A stretch of 11,079 nucleotides of DNA from Akkermansiaceae bacterium UBA1506 (GTDB lineage Bacteria; Verrucomicrobiota; Verrucomicrobiia; Verrucomicrobiales; DEV007), in contig DCQY01000114.1 in assembly GCA_002323995.1 (NCBI GenBank), positions 39,763 through 50,841 on the forward strand. The letters are read 5' to 3'. The notes under the pieces were generated by a model that had not been told where the DNA came from, did not search any database, and worked only from the letters and a program-made list of their open reading frames with translations. Every line of letters begins with the position of its first letter. The first letter of the stretch is position 1. Shown here piece after piece: positions 1-6,872 of this stretch. The position numbers were made by a program, and so were the translations under genes.

Positions 1-26
1 CGAGTTTCCAGCGCAGCGGAGACTCG
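1..26. terminator. Possible terminator hairpin at the left edge
   Basis: CGAGTTTCC (1-9) and GGAGACTCG (18-26) form a nine-pair stem with an eight-base loop. On the plus strand it includes one G-U wobble; on the minus strand that position is a C-A mismatch. It lies 42 bases past the last minus-strand stop, so it could end the operon or serve a gene converging from the left. Any U-run for the minus strand would be beyond the window; on the plus strand only a weak CCTTTAAT follows. Confidence 0.3.
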
Positions 27-58
27 GGCCTTTAATCTTCGCGGTAATGGATCCAAGT

Positions 59-75
59 GGAGTCGAAGCTACTCC
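59..75 (-). other. Small hairpin over the stop codon of the last gene
   Basis: GGAGT (59-63) and ACTCC (71-75) pair around a seven-base loop that includes the TAG stop. With only five base pairs and no U-run, it is at best a weak end-of-operon structure. Confidence 0.2.
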
Positions 76-839
76 GGTCCGCTTAATCTCGGCGGATTCT
101 CCTCTTCCTCTAGTTCAAGGAAATCGCTCATCACTTCTCTGAGTTCCTCTTCTTCGGCGGCCAACTCCTGCTCAAGTTCAGCCTCAGAAGTGGTAGCCAT
201 CATGTATCCCTTGTTCTTCTTGGGATTCATCTGATCGAGCTTCACCATGAGGACTTCTGGAGGAAGCGGAATCACTTCAGTGTCCGGAATACTTTCCAAC
301 ACATTGAAATCCAAATGCCGGCACCAGTGACGAAGATTTTGCTGGGGCTGATTCTTTAATACCAATTCCACAAGGAAACGCTCTGCGACCATCATATTAG
401 CCACGATTAGACCATCGTCGTAGGTCTTGGTGACTGTCGGCCAAGATTGAATTCGAATTTTTTTGATCCGGGAATCCTCAATCGGCGTCTCGGTAGAAAA
501 ATCCTTGAACTCTGCCAACGGCTCGGGGTGTTTGCCAGTGTCAGTGATTAAAATCCTCGTCCACATGAGAGGAGCAGGCGCTAACTTAGGCTGACCTGCT
601 GCAGGTGGAGACTCCTTTCGCTCGTATTCTCGAAGTGCCTTGCTCTCAAGCCATGAACCCAGTCCCATTTCCCCCGTCGATTTGAGCATTTTCCAATCCT
701 CTAAGTTGCCTGCCATGGCTTCCCATAACAGTTGAGGATTCACCGGCTTCATTCCCTCTTCGTCATTGGCATCCTGGGAAATTCCAATGTTCACGCCGAT
801 TAAAAGGAGAAAACTCAAAACAATAATGACAGTCTTCAT
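69..839 (-). CDS. Secreted protein of unknown function with acidic C-terminal tail
   Basis: I do not recognise a family for this 256-residue protein. It begins with a signal peptide (K2, hydrophobic 4-20, likely cut near S21|Q22), so it should be periplasmic or outside. The middle (about 35-200) is mixed alpha/beta with Trp-rich patches such as LLWEAMAGNLEDWKML (37-52) and APLMWTRILI (89-98). There is a lone Cys173, so no disulphide pair is possible within the chain. Residues 219-246 are strongly acidic (EAELEQELAAEEEELRE onward) and probably a short helix or coil. It has no prepilin signal, unlike the four genes before it. Its ATG overlaps the stop of A (ATGA) and no Shine-Dalgarno is visible, so it is probably translated by coupling to A and likely works with the cassette, for example as a partner or chaperone; that is inference. 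Confidence 0.75.
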   Translation of the reverse strand: MKTVIIVLSFLLLIGVNIGISQDANDEEGMKPVNPQLLWEAMAGNLEDWKMLKSTGEMGLGSWLESKALREYERKESPPAAGQPKLAPAPLMWTRILITDTGKHPEPLAEFKDFSTETPIEDSRIKKIRIQSWPTVTKTYDDGLIVANMMVAERFLVELVLKNQPQQNLRHWCRHLDFNVLESIPDTEVIPLPPEVLMVKLDQMNPKKNKGYMMATTSEAELEQELAAEEEELREVMSDFLELEEEENPPRLSGPE

Positions 840-3800
840 TCGTCGAGGTATCGAAAGTAAACGACGCGATATTTAATCACAGGTTGCGGCGGATTGTAAG
901 CAACTTCAAGACTGCTCTCCTCCCACAACACTTTCCCCAAGGCACCGCTGACAAATCGGTCCATCTCCACCTTCTGAGGCCCGTCGAATACTGGATACGT
1001 GCCCTTCCGGTCTAACCGCAGCCGCTTTGAATTTTCCGGCTTGAGCAACGGCGGTGATCCCGGTAACTGAAAAAGTGTGTCCGTAATGGCACCGTCAAAC
1101 GGAATCTCGGCTGCCTGGAGTGCAATGCGGTCCCATTCGCCTGAAGAATTGACGTGAGCATTCCCCGGCACTCCGTCGTTGCCTGGCCAAATATAGCGCT
1201 CAATCACCGCATGAAACCGTTTCTCAGCGAGGACACGGTCACCGTCTTCAAACTCTCCCCATTCACTATGCCCCGGAATCTTTTGAACCACTTGTGCGAC
1301 TCCCCAGAGTCCGAACGTATTGGAGTTGGTCGCCAAGCTGCCCATCATGTTGCGAAGTAGCTCCTCATTCTGAAACTGTGTCGCCCCATCATCATTTCTT
1401 AGATAACCGTCAACCTCTGCCAACTCCCCGACATAGAGAAATGGCTCGCTTTCTTGACGATCATTAATCGCATCAACCAATCGCCTCACTTCCTCGTCGG
1501 TTCTCAGATGCTTAAAGACAGCCTCAAGCGGAAGGCTTCGTTCAGGAGGCATAAAATAGGGGCTGTCATCGGGATAAACCTTTGAGTTCAGGTTCACCTG
1601 CCCTGCCGTGCTGTTCATGAATGATACCGTCGAGAATTCATCAGGAAGAGTCGAATTAATGCGCCATTGATCATGTTGCATCGGATAAGTGGCGCCAATG
1701 AGATCAAGCAACAAATAATCTGGAGGGCCGCTATCATTTGATTCCCCTCCTCCAAGATCCAGTGTCCGCCACGGAGTTGGAGGTTCGTTTTGATCCGGAT
1801 TGCCCTGAATACCTGTATGCAGCACAGACCAGTATCCTTTTGAGGTAATTCGGCTTCGAGAGTTGTACTCGTCAGGGCGGTTGAGTGGGAACGCGCGAGG
1901 GGAGTCAGCCTCCATAGATTTAACCTGACCTGGCCCTCGTTGGAAATATCGCATCTTGCTTTTCTCTGAAGAATCATCATCCGGTTCCAGGGCCTCTCCT
2001 CCGATCGCATTGGGCTCCCCTGGGGTTCCCTCACTCTCAGTATCGAGTATCCACGACTCTTTGTGCCAGCTTAGACGGGGGTCAGAAATCTGCCATGAAA
2101 CCGTCTTCGGGCCATCGGTAAAACGCGTATCCAGCTCAAAGTCAGCTTCAAGAACATGCTCCGGTTCACTGGTCTCCCCGAGCGGAATCATCTGGACGGT
2201 TCTTTTGGAGTCATTAAGAATCCCCATCCCCAGTCTCAATTTCACATCGAACTTTAACAGCCCCGTATCCGAGTCAATCAAAAGCGCCTCGTCTTCAGCG
2301 TGGTTCCCTCCCGTTTCGTTCTCAAATCGGTCTCTCGTATGAGGTAGAAAATCGCCAAACTTTCCCAGATAACGCCATGGACTCGTTACGACTTTTCTTT
2401 CTGTCCCCTTGTTTTTACCCATGCCGTAATTGGTTGAATTCCGGCTTACCAACTTAATGTTCCTGTTAGGGCTAATTCGCAAATTTCCGAGACTAAGTTT
2501 GTCGAGCGCATATCTTGGCTTCCCGTTTTGATTCAAGATGGGATCACCATTAGCATCACGCCGCATGCGCCTATACTGGAAGTTCCAATCCTGGTCATTA
2601 CGTCTTTTCGGACGAGTCATTGCATCTGGATTAGGCGGCCCCAGTTCATAAAAGTCAGGCATGCCTTCCGGTCTTACCGCCGTCGGTTCGATACGCAGAT
2701 AGTCCACTTTTGCCGGGAAATATTTCAAGAATACCTCGGGACCAAGATCCGGCATGTAATATTCGGCGCTGTAGCGAAACCTCACCTTCTTCTTGCCCGA
2801 TTTACTATCGCGAATTACCTGGAAAGTCAGCAGAACTTCAGTGATGTAGGGACCGGGATGCTGAGGAAGCATCGGCACAATATCAGCGTCCTCGGTGGAC
2901 TCCACAGCAGAGCTTTTGTCTTCATTTGAGTTCAATTTAATAGGCCAATAATGTCTTTCCGGCCTCCACCAAGTTCGCTCGCCGTTGGGTGGAGAGTAGA
3001 TGGTAGAAGATGTCCTGAAAGCATAGTCACGAGAAAAATTATTCCTCCCGGTATTCCGATTAGCATTAGACATTGTTGTGGTTGCCATACGGGCCATGAG
3101 GAGCATTGATAACGCCATTTGGTAGCATTCGCGCTCCCCGTATTTGTCCACGAAGCTTGCATCATAGCCCGGCCATTTGCGTGTCATGTAGCGCTTCAGC
3201 ATTTCGAACTGAGCACGGTTAACCACATTACCTGCAAGCTCTCTGCGCCCATCCTCATTCTGGACACCATGAGTGAAGCCCATGCTTCCCATTAGGGTAT
3301 TTAAATGAAGAACACCGCTGATATCAAAATCAGGATCCTCGACCTCCGGGCCGTTATAAACAAACGGCATCTGATACATAGGGCCTGCTTCGAGAGACAG
3401 CGGTATATTTGTGGTAAAGAGTCTCGGTTTCCCAAAAACATTAAATTCAGGACTACGGCTGTAAAAAGTCAGGTTGTAACGATTGCCGGTGAACCATTCC
3501 CGCTTTTGATTATCAGGCAAATCGACGAATTGAAGAATTGATTCCGGATAGCGGGCAAACCCACGCAACCAAGCATGAGCTAACAAGGCGTCAGTATCCA
3601 GAAGGCTGGCATCATCAAACAACACATCAAGATTAACTGATCGCGGCCGTCCCAGAGCCCACTCACGATCTTTACTGTTTTCGTTAAACTCCACGTCCCC
3701 TACTCCCGAGGTGAAAAGCGGTGTCATCATCCCCATATCATATTGCTGCCAGAATCCTTGTGGGTCTTCATCTCTGCGGGACGGCTTTCCTAGAGCCACA

Positions 3801-4456
3801 TTGAAATTGATTTTGGAACTCTCGTCATCCATCCAGAAGGCATAGCGGCCCGAAATTTGATTCTCCTCAGAAGCAGTCTCGGCCGGGCGCTCGAGAACCG
3901 GCACCCACTTCACCCGCATCGGAGGAGCATCAATATCCAAGTTGGGTCTCCCATTCGCATCCATCGCCGTGGCAATGGGCGGATCCTTTCGCCCAGGCAA
4001 CGGCTCATTGAGGTCAACGGAGTAAACATCCGGATCGTCGGTCTCGTTAGGAGACTGGTCCGCCGCTCCGGTATGCAAGGGGACGATAGTCTCTGAGCCA
4101 TCTTCCTGAACCACAGTCAACCTACCCGGATTGGTCACCCACAATTCGCCAGCTGCCACCTCGGCACTTTCACTAATCAGCGCAGGCTCTGGAATATTAG
4201 CTCTCAGCAATTCAATACCGTGACTGACCGCCCCCTGCGAAACCATTTTCGCTCTTTGCGTATTCGCGTAGGCGTGGGAAGCCCTCTGCTCCACCCGCAT
4301 CGTGGCATAAAAGGCAATCACCATACCGGTGAGTAAAGCCACAAAGATCAGCGTCAGGATGAGAGCAGCACCACGTTCGCTTGCCGTCCAAGGCAAGTAA
4401 TTAGGTAAGGACTTGCTGGGTCCGCCGTCTCTATTTCGATGTCCTTTCAACTTCAA
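836..4456 (-). CDS. Verru_Chthon cassette protein A, giant GspK-like protein
   Basis: The 1206-residue protein starts with a 29-residue leader and G29|AALILTLIFVALLTG, a prepilin-type helix without Glu at +5 (Leu34). Loss of that Glu is the mark of GspK, the outermost tip subunit of type II secretion pseudopili. GspK-like motifs recur in order: RYAFWMDDESSKINFNV (204-220), then far downstream TAGQVNLNSK (950-959). After the second come a helix VRRLVDAINDRQ (990-1001), PFLYVGELAEVDGYL (1005-1019) and SNTFGLWGVAQVV (1045-1057), as in the C-terminal half of GspK. Ordinary GspK proteins have roughly 300-350 residues, so most of the extra length lies between the two N-(F/L)-N motifs, chiefly about 480-940. 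That part is rich in Trp, Tyr, Arg and Pro and has no recognised domain. The start is TTG, four bases after the C stop; the end overlaps the next gene as ATGA. Role as a tip or cargo subunit is inferred. Confidence 0.85.
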   Translation of the reverse strand: MKLKGHRNRDGGPSKSLPNYLPWTASERGAALILTLIFVALLTGMVIAFYATMRVEQRASHAYANTQRAKMVSQGAVSHGIELLRANIPEPALISESAEVAAGELWVTNPGRLTVVQEDGSETIVPLHTGAADQSPNETDDPDVYSVDLNEPLPGRKDPPIATAMDANGRPNLDIDAPPMRVKWVPVLERPAETASEENQISGRYAFWMDDESSKINFNVALGKPSRRDEDPQGFWQQYDMGMMTPLFTSGVGDVEFNENSKDREWALGRPRSVNLDVLFDDASLLDTDALLAHAWLRGFARYPESILQFVDLPDNQKREWFTGNRYNLTFYSRSPEFNVFGKPRLFTTNIPLSLEAGPMYQMPFVYNGPEVEDPDFDISGVLHLNTLMGSMGFTHGVQNEDGRRELAGNVVNRAQFEMLKRYMTRKWPGYDASFVDKYGERECYQMALSMLLMARMATTTMSNANRNTGRNNFSRDYAFRTSSTIYSPPNGERTWWRPERHYWPIKLNSNEDKSSAVESTEDADIVPMLPQHPGPYITEVLLTFQVIRDSKSGKKKVRFRYSAEYYMPDLGPEVFLKYFPAKVDYLRIEPTAVRPEGMPDFYELGPPNPDAMTRPKRRNDQDWNFQYRRMRRDANGDPILNQNGKPRYALDKLSLGNLRISPNRNIKLVSRNSTNYGMGKNKGTERKVVTSPWRYLGKFGDFLPHTRDRFENETGGNHAEDEALLIDSDTGLLKFDVKLRLGMGILNDSKRTVQMIPLGETSEPEHVLEADFELDTRFTDGPKTVSWQISDPRLSWHKESWILDTESEGTPGEPNAIGGEALEPDDDSSEKSKMRYFQRGPGQVKSMEADSPRAFPLNRPDEYNSRSRITSKGYWSVLHTGIQGNPDQNEPPTPWRTLDLGGGESNDSGPPDYLLLDLIGATYPMQHDQWRINSTLPDEFSTVSFMNSTAGQVNLNSKVYPDDSPYFMPPERSLPLEAVFKHLRTDEEVRRLVDAINDRQESEPFLYVGELAEVDGYLRNDDGATQFQNEELLRNMMGSLATNSNTFGLWGVAQVVQKIPGHSEWGEFEDGDRVLAEKRFHAVIERYIWPGNDGVPGNAHVNSSGEWDRIALQAAEIPFDGAITDTLFQLPGSPPLLKPENSKRLRLDRKGTYPVFDGPQKVEMDRFVSGALGKVLWEESSLEVAYNPPQPVIKYRVVYFRYLDE

Positions 4457-4460
4457 AGTC

Positions 4461-5528
4461 CTACGATCCTCCTATCAGTTTTACTCTCGTCGAAAATGTT
4501 CTTGAGCGCCGAATCCCGTTGAGATTCAGTGCGTCCTCGAATAACTCCACCGAAGTCTCAAGATCAAGAGAACCATCAGGAAACAGAACGGAAGACATAG
4601 GAGGAATTTCCAAGCCCTGCAGAGCAACATCATCATCAACCGTCACGATCGTAATTTCGATTTCAGCAGGCAACCGATTCGCCTTCATGGAGTATTTAGT
4701 TTCCCGTAAAAACACCGTGGTCGCCCCGCCTTCAAAAGGTTCCACGTTGGCTTGATGAAAATACCCAGCCGAATTAAAGATCATTTCGCTAGCGGGATGA
4801 TTCTCAACCTCCGACAACCACGGAATTGGATTACCAAGGAGATCGTAACACTGAATCCAAAAAGCCAACACTCCGTCAGCGGCCGTGGAGACTATGGCAT
4901 CACGATTAAAGGTATTTTCCTCATCAAAAGCAGCATCATTCCAACGATCGAGAAACCAGTTAGGCTCAACCGGCGAAGTTCTCATGTTAAGGCTTTCTCT
5001 TTCGAGATCCTCGATATTCTCTGAATTACCAACGGCTGGAAAATACGGATTCTCCTTCTTATCGTTCACAAACGGTTTCACAAAAATGCGCTTCAACCGA
5101 AATAGCTGTCTGTCCTCATCACGAAAAAGGTAATAGCCCACACATCTGAGATCACCATAGCGCCCAAGGGGTGCCATCCATAGAAGGGCAGGTGATTCCT
5201 TAACCACAGATGGAGCTCCGATGTCTCCTAGCATTTTCCCCGGAATTACCGCAAACTGCATTCGCGTGTCTACCACTGCCGGAGTTAACTCGCGAGTCAG
5301 CAACTCAAGGGCACCTCTGGCTCTTTGGTAGGTCAGCACTTTTCGTTCTGACTCAATCCAAGTTCGTGACACCGGCTCCAACGCCCCAACCAAAATCACC
5401 ATCAAGCCGGCGAAGATAACGAACGCCACCATCAACTCAATTAACGAAAGCCCCGCCATGGTCTGCCTTGAATCTGGCAGAACCATTCCATCGCCATGAG
5501 GACGAGCGGAACCTTTTTTAGAATCCAT
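4461..5528 (-). CDS. Verru_Chthon cassette protein C, GspJ-like minor pseudopilin
   Basis: A 355-residue prepilin-like protein. After a long 26-residue leader comes G26|LSLIELMVAFVIF, with Glu31 at +5 and a hydrophobic helix to about residue 50. GspJ-like marks follow: ARGALELLTREL (70-81), a strand VGYYLFRDEDRQLFRLKRIF (130-149), VLAFWIQCYDLLGNPIPW (220-237) and LPAEIEITIVTVDD (286-299). These resemble the v-Y-x-L...L-x-R and l-P-x-x-v-e-l patterns of GspJ, but the protein is considerably longer than typical GspJ (about 200 residues), with extra sequence at about 150-215 and 240-285. It lies two bases after the B stop, with only a weak Shine-Dalgarno, so coupling is likely. A shorter start at M15 or M24 would still keep the cleavage site; the ATG at 5528 was chosen for its fit to the B stop. 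Confidence 0.85.
   Translation of the reverse strand: MDSKKGSARPHGDGMVLPDSRQTMAGLSLIELMVAFVIFAGLMVILVGALEPVSRTWIESERKVLTYQRARGALELLTRELTPAVVDTRMQFAVIPGKMLGDIGAPSVVKESPALLWMAPLGRYGDLRCVGYYLFRDEDRQLFRLKRIFVKPFVNDKKENPYFPAVGNSENIEDLERESLNMRTSPVEPNWFLDRWNDAAFDEENTFNRDAIVSTAADGVLAFWIQCYDLLGNPIPWLSEVENHPASEMIFNSAGYFHQANVEPFEGGATTVFLRETKYSMKANRLPAEIEITIVTVDDDVALQGLEIPPMSSVLFPDGSLDLETSVELFEDALNLNGIRRSRTFSTRVKLIGGS
4468..4473 (-). promoter_or_regulatory. Strong Shine-Dalgarno supporting a TTG start of cassette gene A
   Basis: AGGAGG on the minus strand lies within the last codons of C, 11 bases before the TTG at 4456. An in-frame TAG lies just upstream of that TTG, and no in-frame ATG follows until residue 45, inside the membrane helix. 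TTG is therefore the most upstream and most plausible start. Spacing is slightly long. A second TTG two codons later is the only close alternative. Confidence 0.6.
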
Positions 5529-5530
5529 AT

Positions 5531-6058
5531 TTAAAACTCGATCTTAGGCTGAAAACCCGGCTCAATCAGTCCCCAGTCGGGTCCGGTCAGGGCATTAATA
5601 TAGTAGGAAATATGAACTCTGGGATCGACCTCAATCGCAGTTCCGTCATCTCGTAGTGGCCAGTATATCTGCATTCCGACCGCCTTTAGATCTGAGATAT
5701 TCTCGGGGGCGTTGGCACCTTCAATCTCACTTATTTCCAGTTCGAGACGGAAAAAAGCCCGTTCGAGAAGAGAATTCTCGATTTTTTCAATGTCCTCAAT
5801 ATATCTCCCTTGCTGATCATAAAAAAGGGGACTGACGCTTGGCTGACCCACAGAAAGAGGAAGCCCTTCCATACGATCGTGGGCATCCTCCATGATCGTT
5901 CCGATTGCCGTTCTGTCCGCACTGTCACGGCTCATTTCCATGGCGTGAGGGAGCATTCCAATAATGGAAATCAATGCCACTGCAGCCACCGCCATCGCAA
6001 ACGTCACTTCGACGAGAGAGAAAGCGATGCACCGGGGTTTTTTCTGGATTGATATCAT
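5531..6058 (-). CDS. Verru_Chthon cassette protein B, GspI-like minor pseudopilin
   Basis: This 175-residue protein has a short basic leader and the prepilin site A12|FSLVEVTFA, with Glu17 at +5 and a hydrophobic helix to about residue 36. Alanine rather than glycine at -1 is tolerated by prepilin peptidases. After the helix come LPHAMEMSRDSADRT (36-50) and a short loop with FYDQQGRY (79-86), followed by beta-rich sequence such as VGMQIYWPL (127-135). Small size, gene position and helix type match GspI, which in type II secretion joins GspJ and GspK in the tip complex; that assignment is by analogy. The ATG overlaps the TGA of D (ATGA), and no good Shine-Dalgarno precedes it, so translation is likely coupled to D. 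The alternative is a PilV-type pilin, but the gene order favours GspI. Confidence 0.83.
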   Translation of the reverse strand: MISIQKKPRCIAFSLVEVTFAMAVAAVALISIIGMLPHAMEMSRDSADRTAIGTIMEDAHDRMEGLPLSVGQPSVSPLFYDQQGRYIEDIEKIENSLLERAFFRLELEISEIEGANAPENISDLKAVGMQIYWPLRDDGTAIEVDPRVHISYYINALTGPDWGLIEPGFQPKIEF

Positions 6059-6723
6059 GGACGGTAGATCCGGTAACGACCTGTCAAAGTGTCGAGATTG
6101 ATTTGAGACCAGTTGAAAACCTCATTGCTTCTGTTTGCCTGCCCAGGCTCAATGACTAGGATGAGATTCCTCATTTCAGCGCCCGGTGCTTCCACCCTTC
6201 CGGATGGATTGAACTGAAAAAATTTCACCTCCGCCGGCTTGCCATCCACACCTTTCGTTGTGAAAGTATTTTCAAAAAGTTCGAGAACGAATTCACCCCT
6301 CACGGAGGAAGCGTCTTTTGAGGCGTAAGGGGCACGCCTCACGTAATCGGGAAACTCGTCTGGAAAGAACAGGTCACTCGAGAGGCTAGCCCACTCGCTC
6401 ATCTGCTCAAACTGACGACGCTTACGATTCCAGCCCCAGGAACTGTAGTCACGATATGGCTCATCTGCCTCCGGGACAATGATCCCAACCCTTACCGCGG
6501 TATGACGGGCAATCGCCTCACTTCGGCAGAAATTGACAAAATCGGCAAAATTTCGGGTTGAGGTGCTAAGCCCGTTCGACCTTAACACGTAAAGAGCACC
6601 TCCTGACAGACCCATTAGTATTGCGATTACCATTAGAACAGTCAGCATCTCCAACAAGGTAAACCCCCCGGAAAATCCTCTCCGGAACCGCCCTGTTTTC
6701 TGATAGCGAACGCTGCGACTCAT
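6055..6723 (-). CDS. Verru_Chthon cassette protein D, GspH/FimT-like minor pseudopilin
   Basis: The 222-residue protein has a type IV prepilin signal: a basic 20-residue leader, then G20|FTLLEML with Glu25 at +5, and a hydrophobic helix to about residue 48. A prepilin peptidase should cut after G20 and methylate F21. Residues 57-81 (RNFADFVNFCRSEAIARHT) match the GspH/FimT helix with its conserved R-x-E-A-I. Residues 167-178 (KFFQFNPSGRVE) match the F-x-P-x-G-R strand of that family. The C-terminus ends INLDTLTGRYRIYRP, which fits the D family of the cassette. Known GspH-type proteins are minor subunits near the tip of a type II secretion pseudopilus; the same role here is inferred. The leader is longer than the six to ten residues usual in GspH. 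Its stop codon overlaps the start of B as ATGA. Confidence 0.85.
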   Translation of the reverse strand: MSRSVRYQKTGRFRRGFSGGFTLLEMLTVLMVIAILMGLSGGALYVLRSNGLSTSTRNFADFVNFCRSEAIARHTAVRVGIIVPEADEPYRDYSSWGWNRKRRQFEQMSEWASLSSDLFFPDEFPDYVRRAPYASKDASSVRGEFVLELFENTFTTKGVDGKPAEVKFFQFNPSGRVEAPGAEMRNLILVIEPGQANRSNEVFNWSQINLDTLTGRYRIYRP

Positions 6724-6733
6724 TCCTGTTCAA

Positions 6734-6738
6734 CTCCT
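6734..6738 (-). promoter_or_regulatory. Ribosome binding site of cassette gene D
   Basis: AGGAG on the minus strand sits ten bases upstream of the ATG at 6723. This is the clearest ATG-linked Shine-Dalgarno in the cassette and marks D as the first gene. The downstream B and C genes have weak or no such sites and probably depend on coupling. Confidence 0.6.
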
Positions 6739-6746
6739 AAGGGGAG

Positions 6747-6776
6747 AGAATAGCGGAGTCTGCCATGCATTTACAA
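6747..6776 (-). promoter_or_regulatory. Possible weak sigma70-type promoter for the cassette
   Basis: On the minus strand TTGTAA (6771-6776, four of six to the -35 consensus) is followed after 18 bases by TATTCT (6747-6752, four of six to the -10 consensus). Transcription would start near 6740, giving a leader of under 20 bases that just contains the ribosome binding site. The -35 element falls inside the nested palindrome, which would suit repression. The match is weak and could be chance in an AT-rich gap. Confidence 0.22.
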
Positions 6777-6788
6777 TGTAAAACATTG
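6770..6788. repeat. Nested inverted repeats, possible operator
   Basis: Two overlapping perfect palindromes share arms. TTTACA-A-TGTAAA spans 6770-6782, and CAATGT-AAA-ACATTG spans 6774-6788. The hexamer palindrome ATGCAT at 6765-6770 directly abuts them. They lie about 45-65 bases before the start of the cassette D gene, where an operator would be expected. The stem could also form a small RNA hairpin, but no U-run follows it, so a terminator is less likely. Regulator unknown. Confidence 0.4.
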
Positions 6789-6872
6789 ATCAGGACAAAA
6801 AAGAGGCTCGAAGATTTTATTCCGACGAAGCGGCAAGATATCGAAATTGGCTTGCCCAGGCAGATGTCTCTG

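Larger units (their letters stand above)
69..6723 (-). other. Verru_Chthon cassette operon, D-B-C-A plus a secreted protein
   Basis: Five genes run in one direction with joins of -4, +2, +4 and -4 bases, which is typical of a single translationally coupled transcript. Four encode prepilin-like proteins with leaders of 20, 12, 26 and 29 residues. The order D, B, C, A matches GspH, GspI, GspJ, GspK of type II secretion. No ATPase, secretin, platform protein, major pseudopilin or prepilin peptidase lies inside. Confidence 0.75.

Noticed and set aside
1154..5133. Several plus-strand open frames (for example 1956-2342, 2528-2929, 4885-5133)
   Set aside because: They lie antisense to well-supported minus-strand genes, have low-complexity Ser/Arg-rich products and show no start signals or domains.
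836..6723. The cassette as a complete type IV pilus or type II secretion operon
   Set aside because: No Walker-motif ATPase, secretin, platform protein, major (pseudo)pilin or prepilin peptidase is encoded here; only the minor-subunit-like set is present.
6831..6857. Hairpin GGCAAG/CTTGCC just after the TPR/LamG-like gene as a terminator
   Set aside because: Only six pairs around a 13-base loop and no U-run right after it. A later T-run near 6797-6802 has no stem directly before it.
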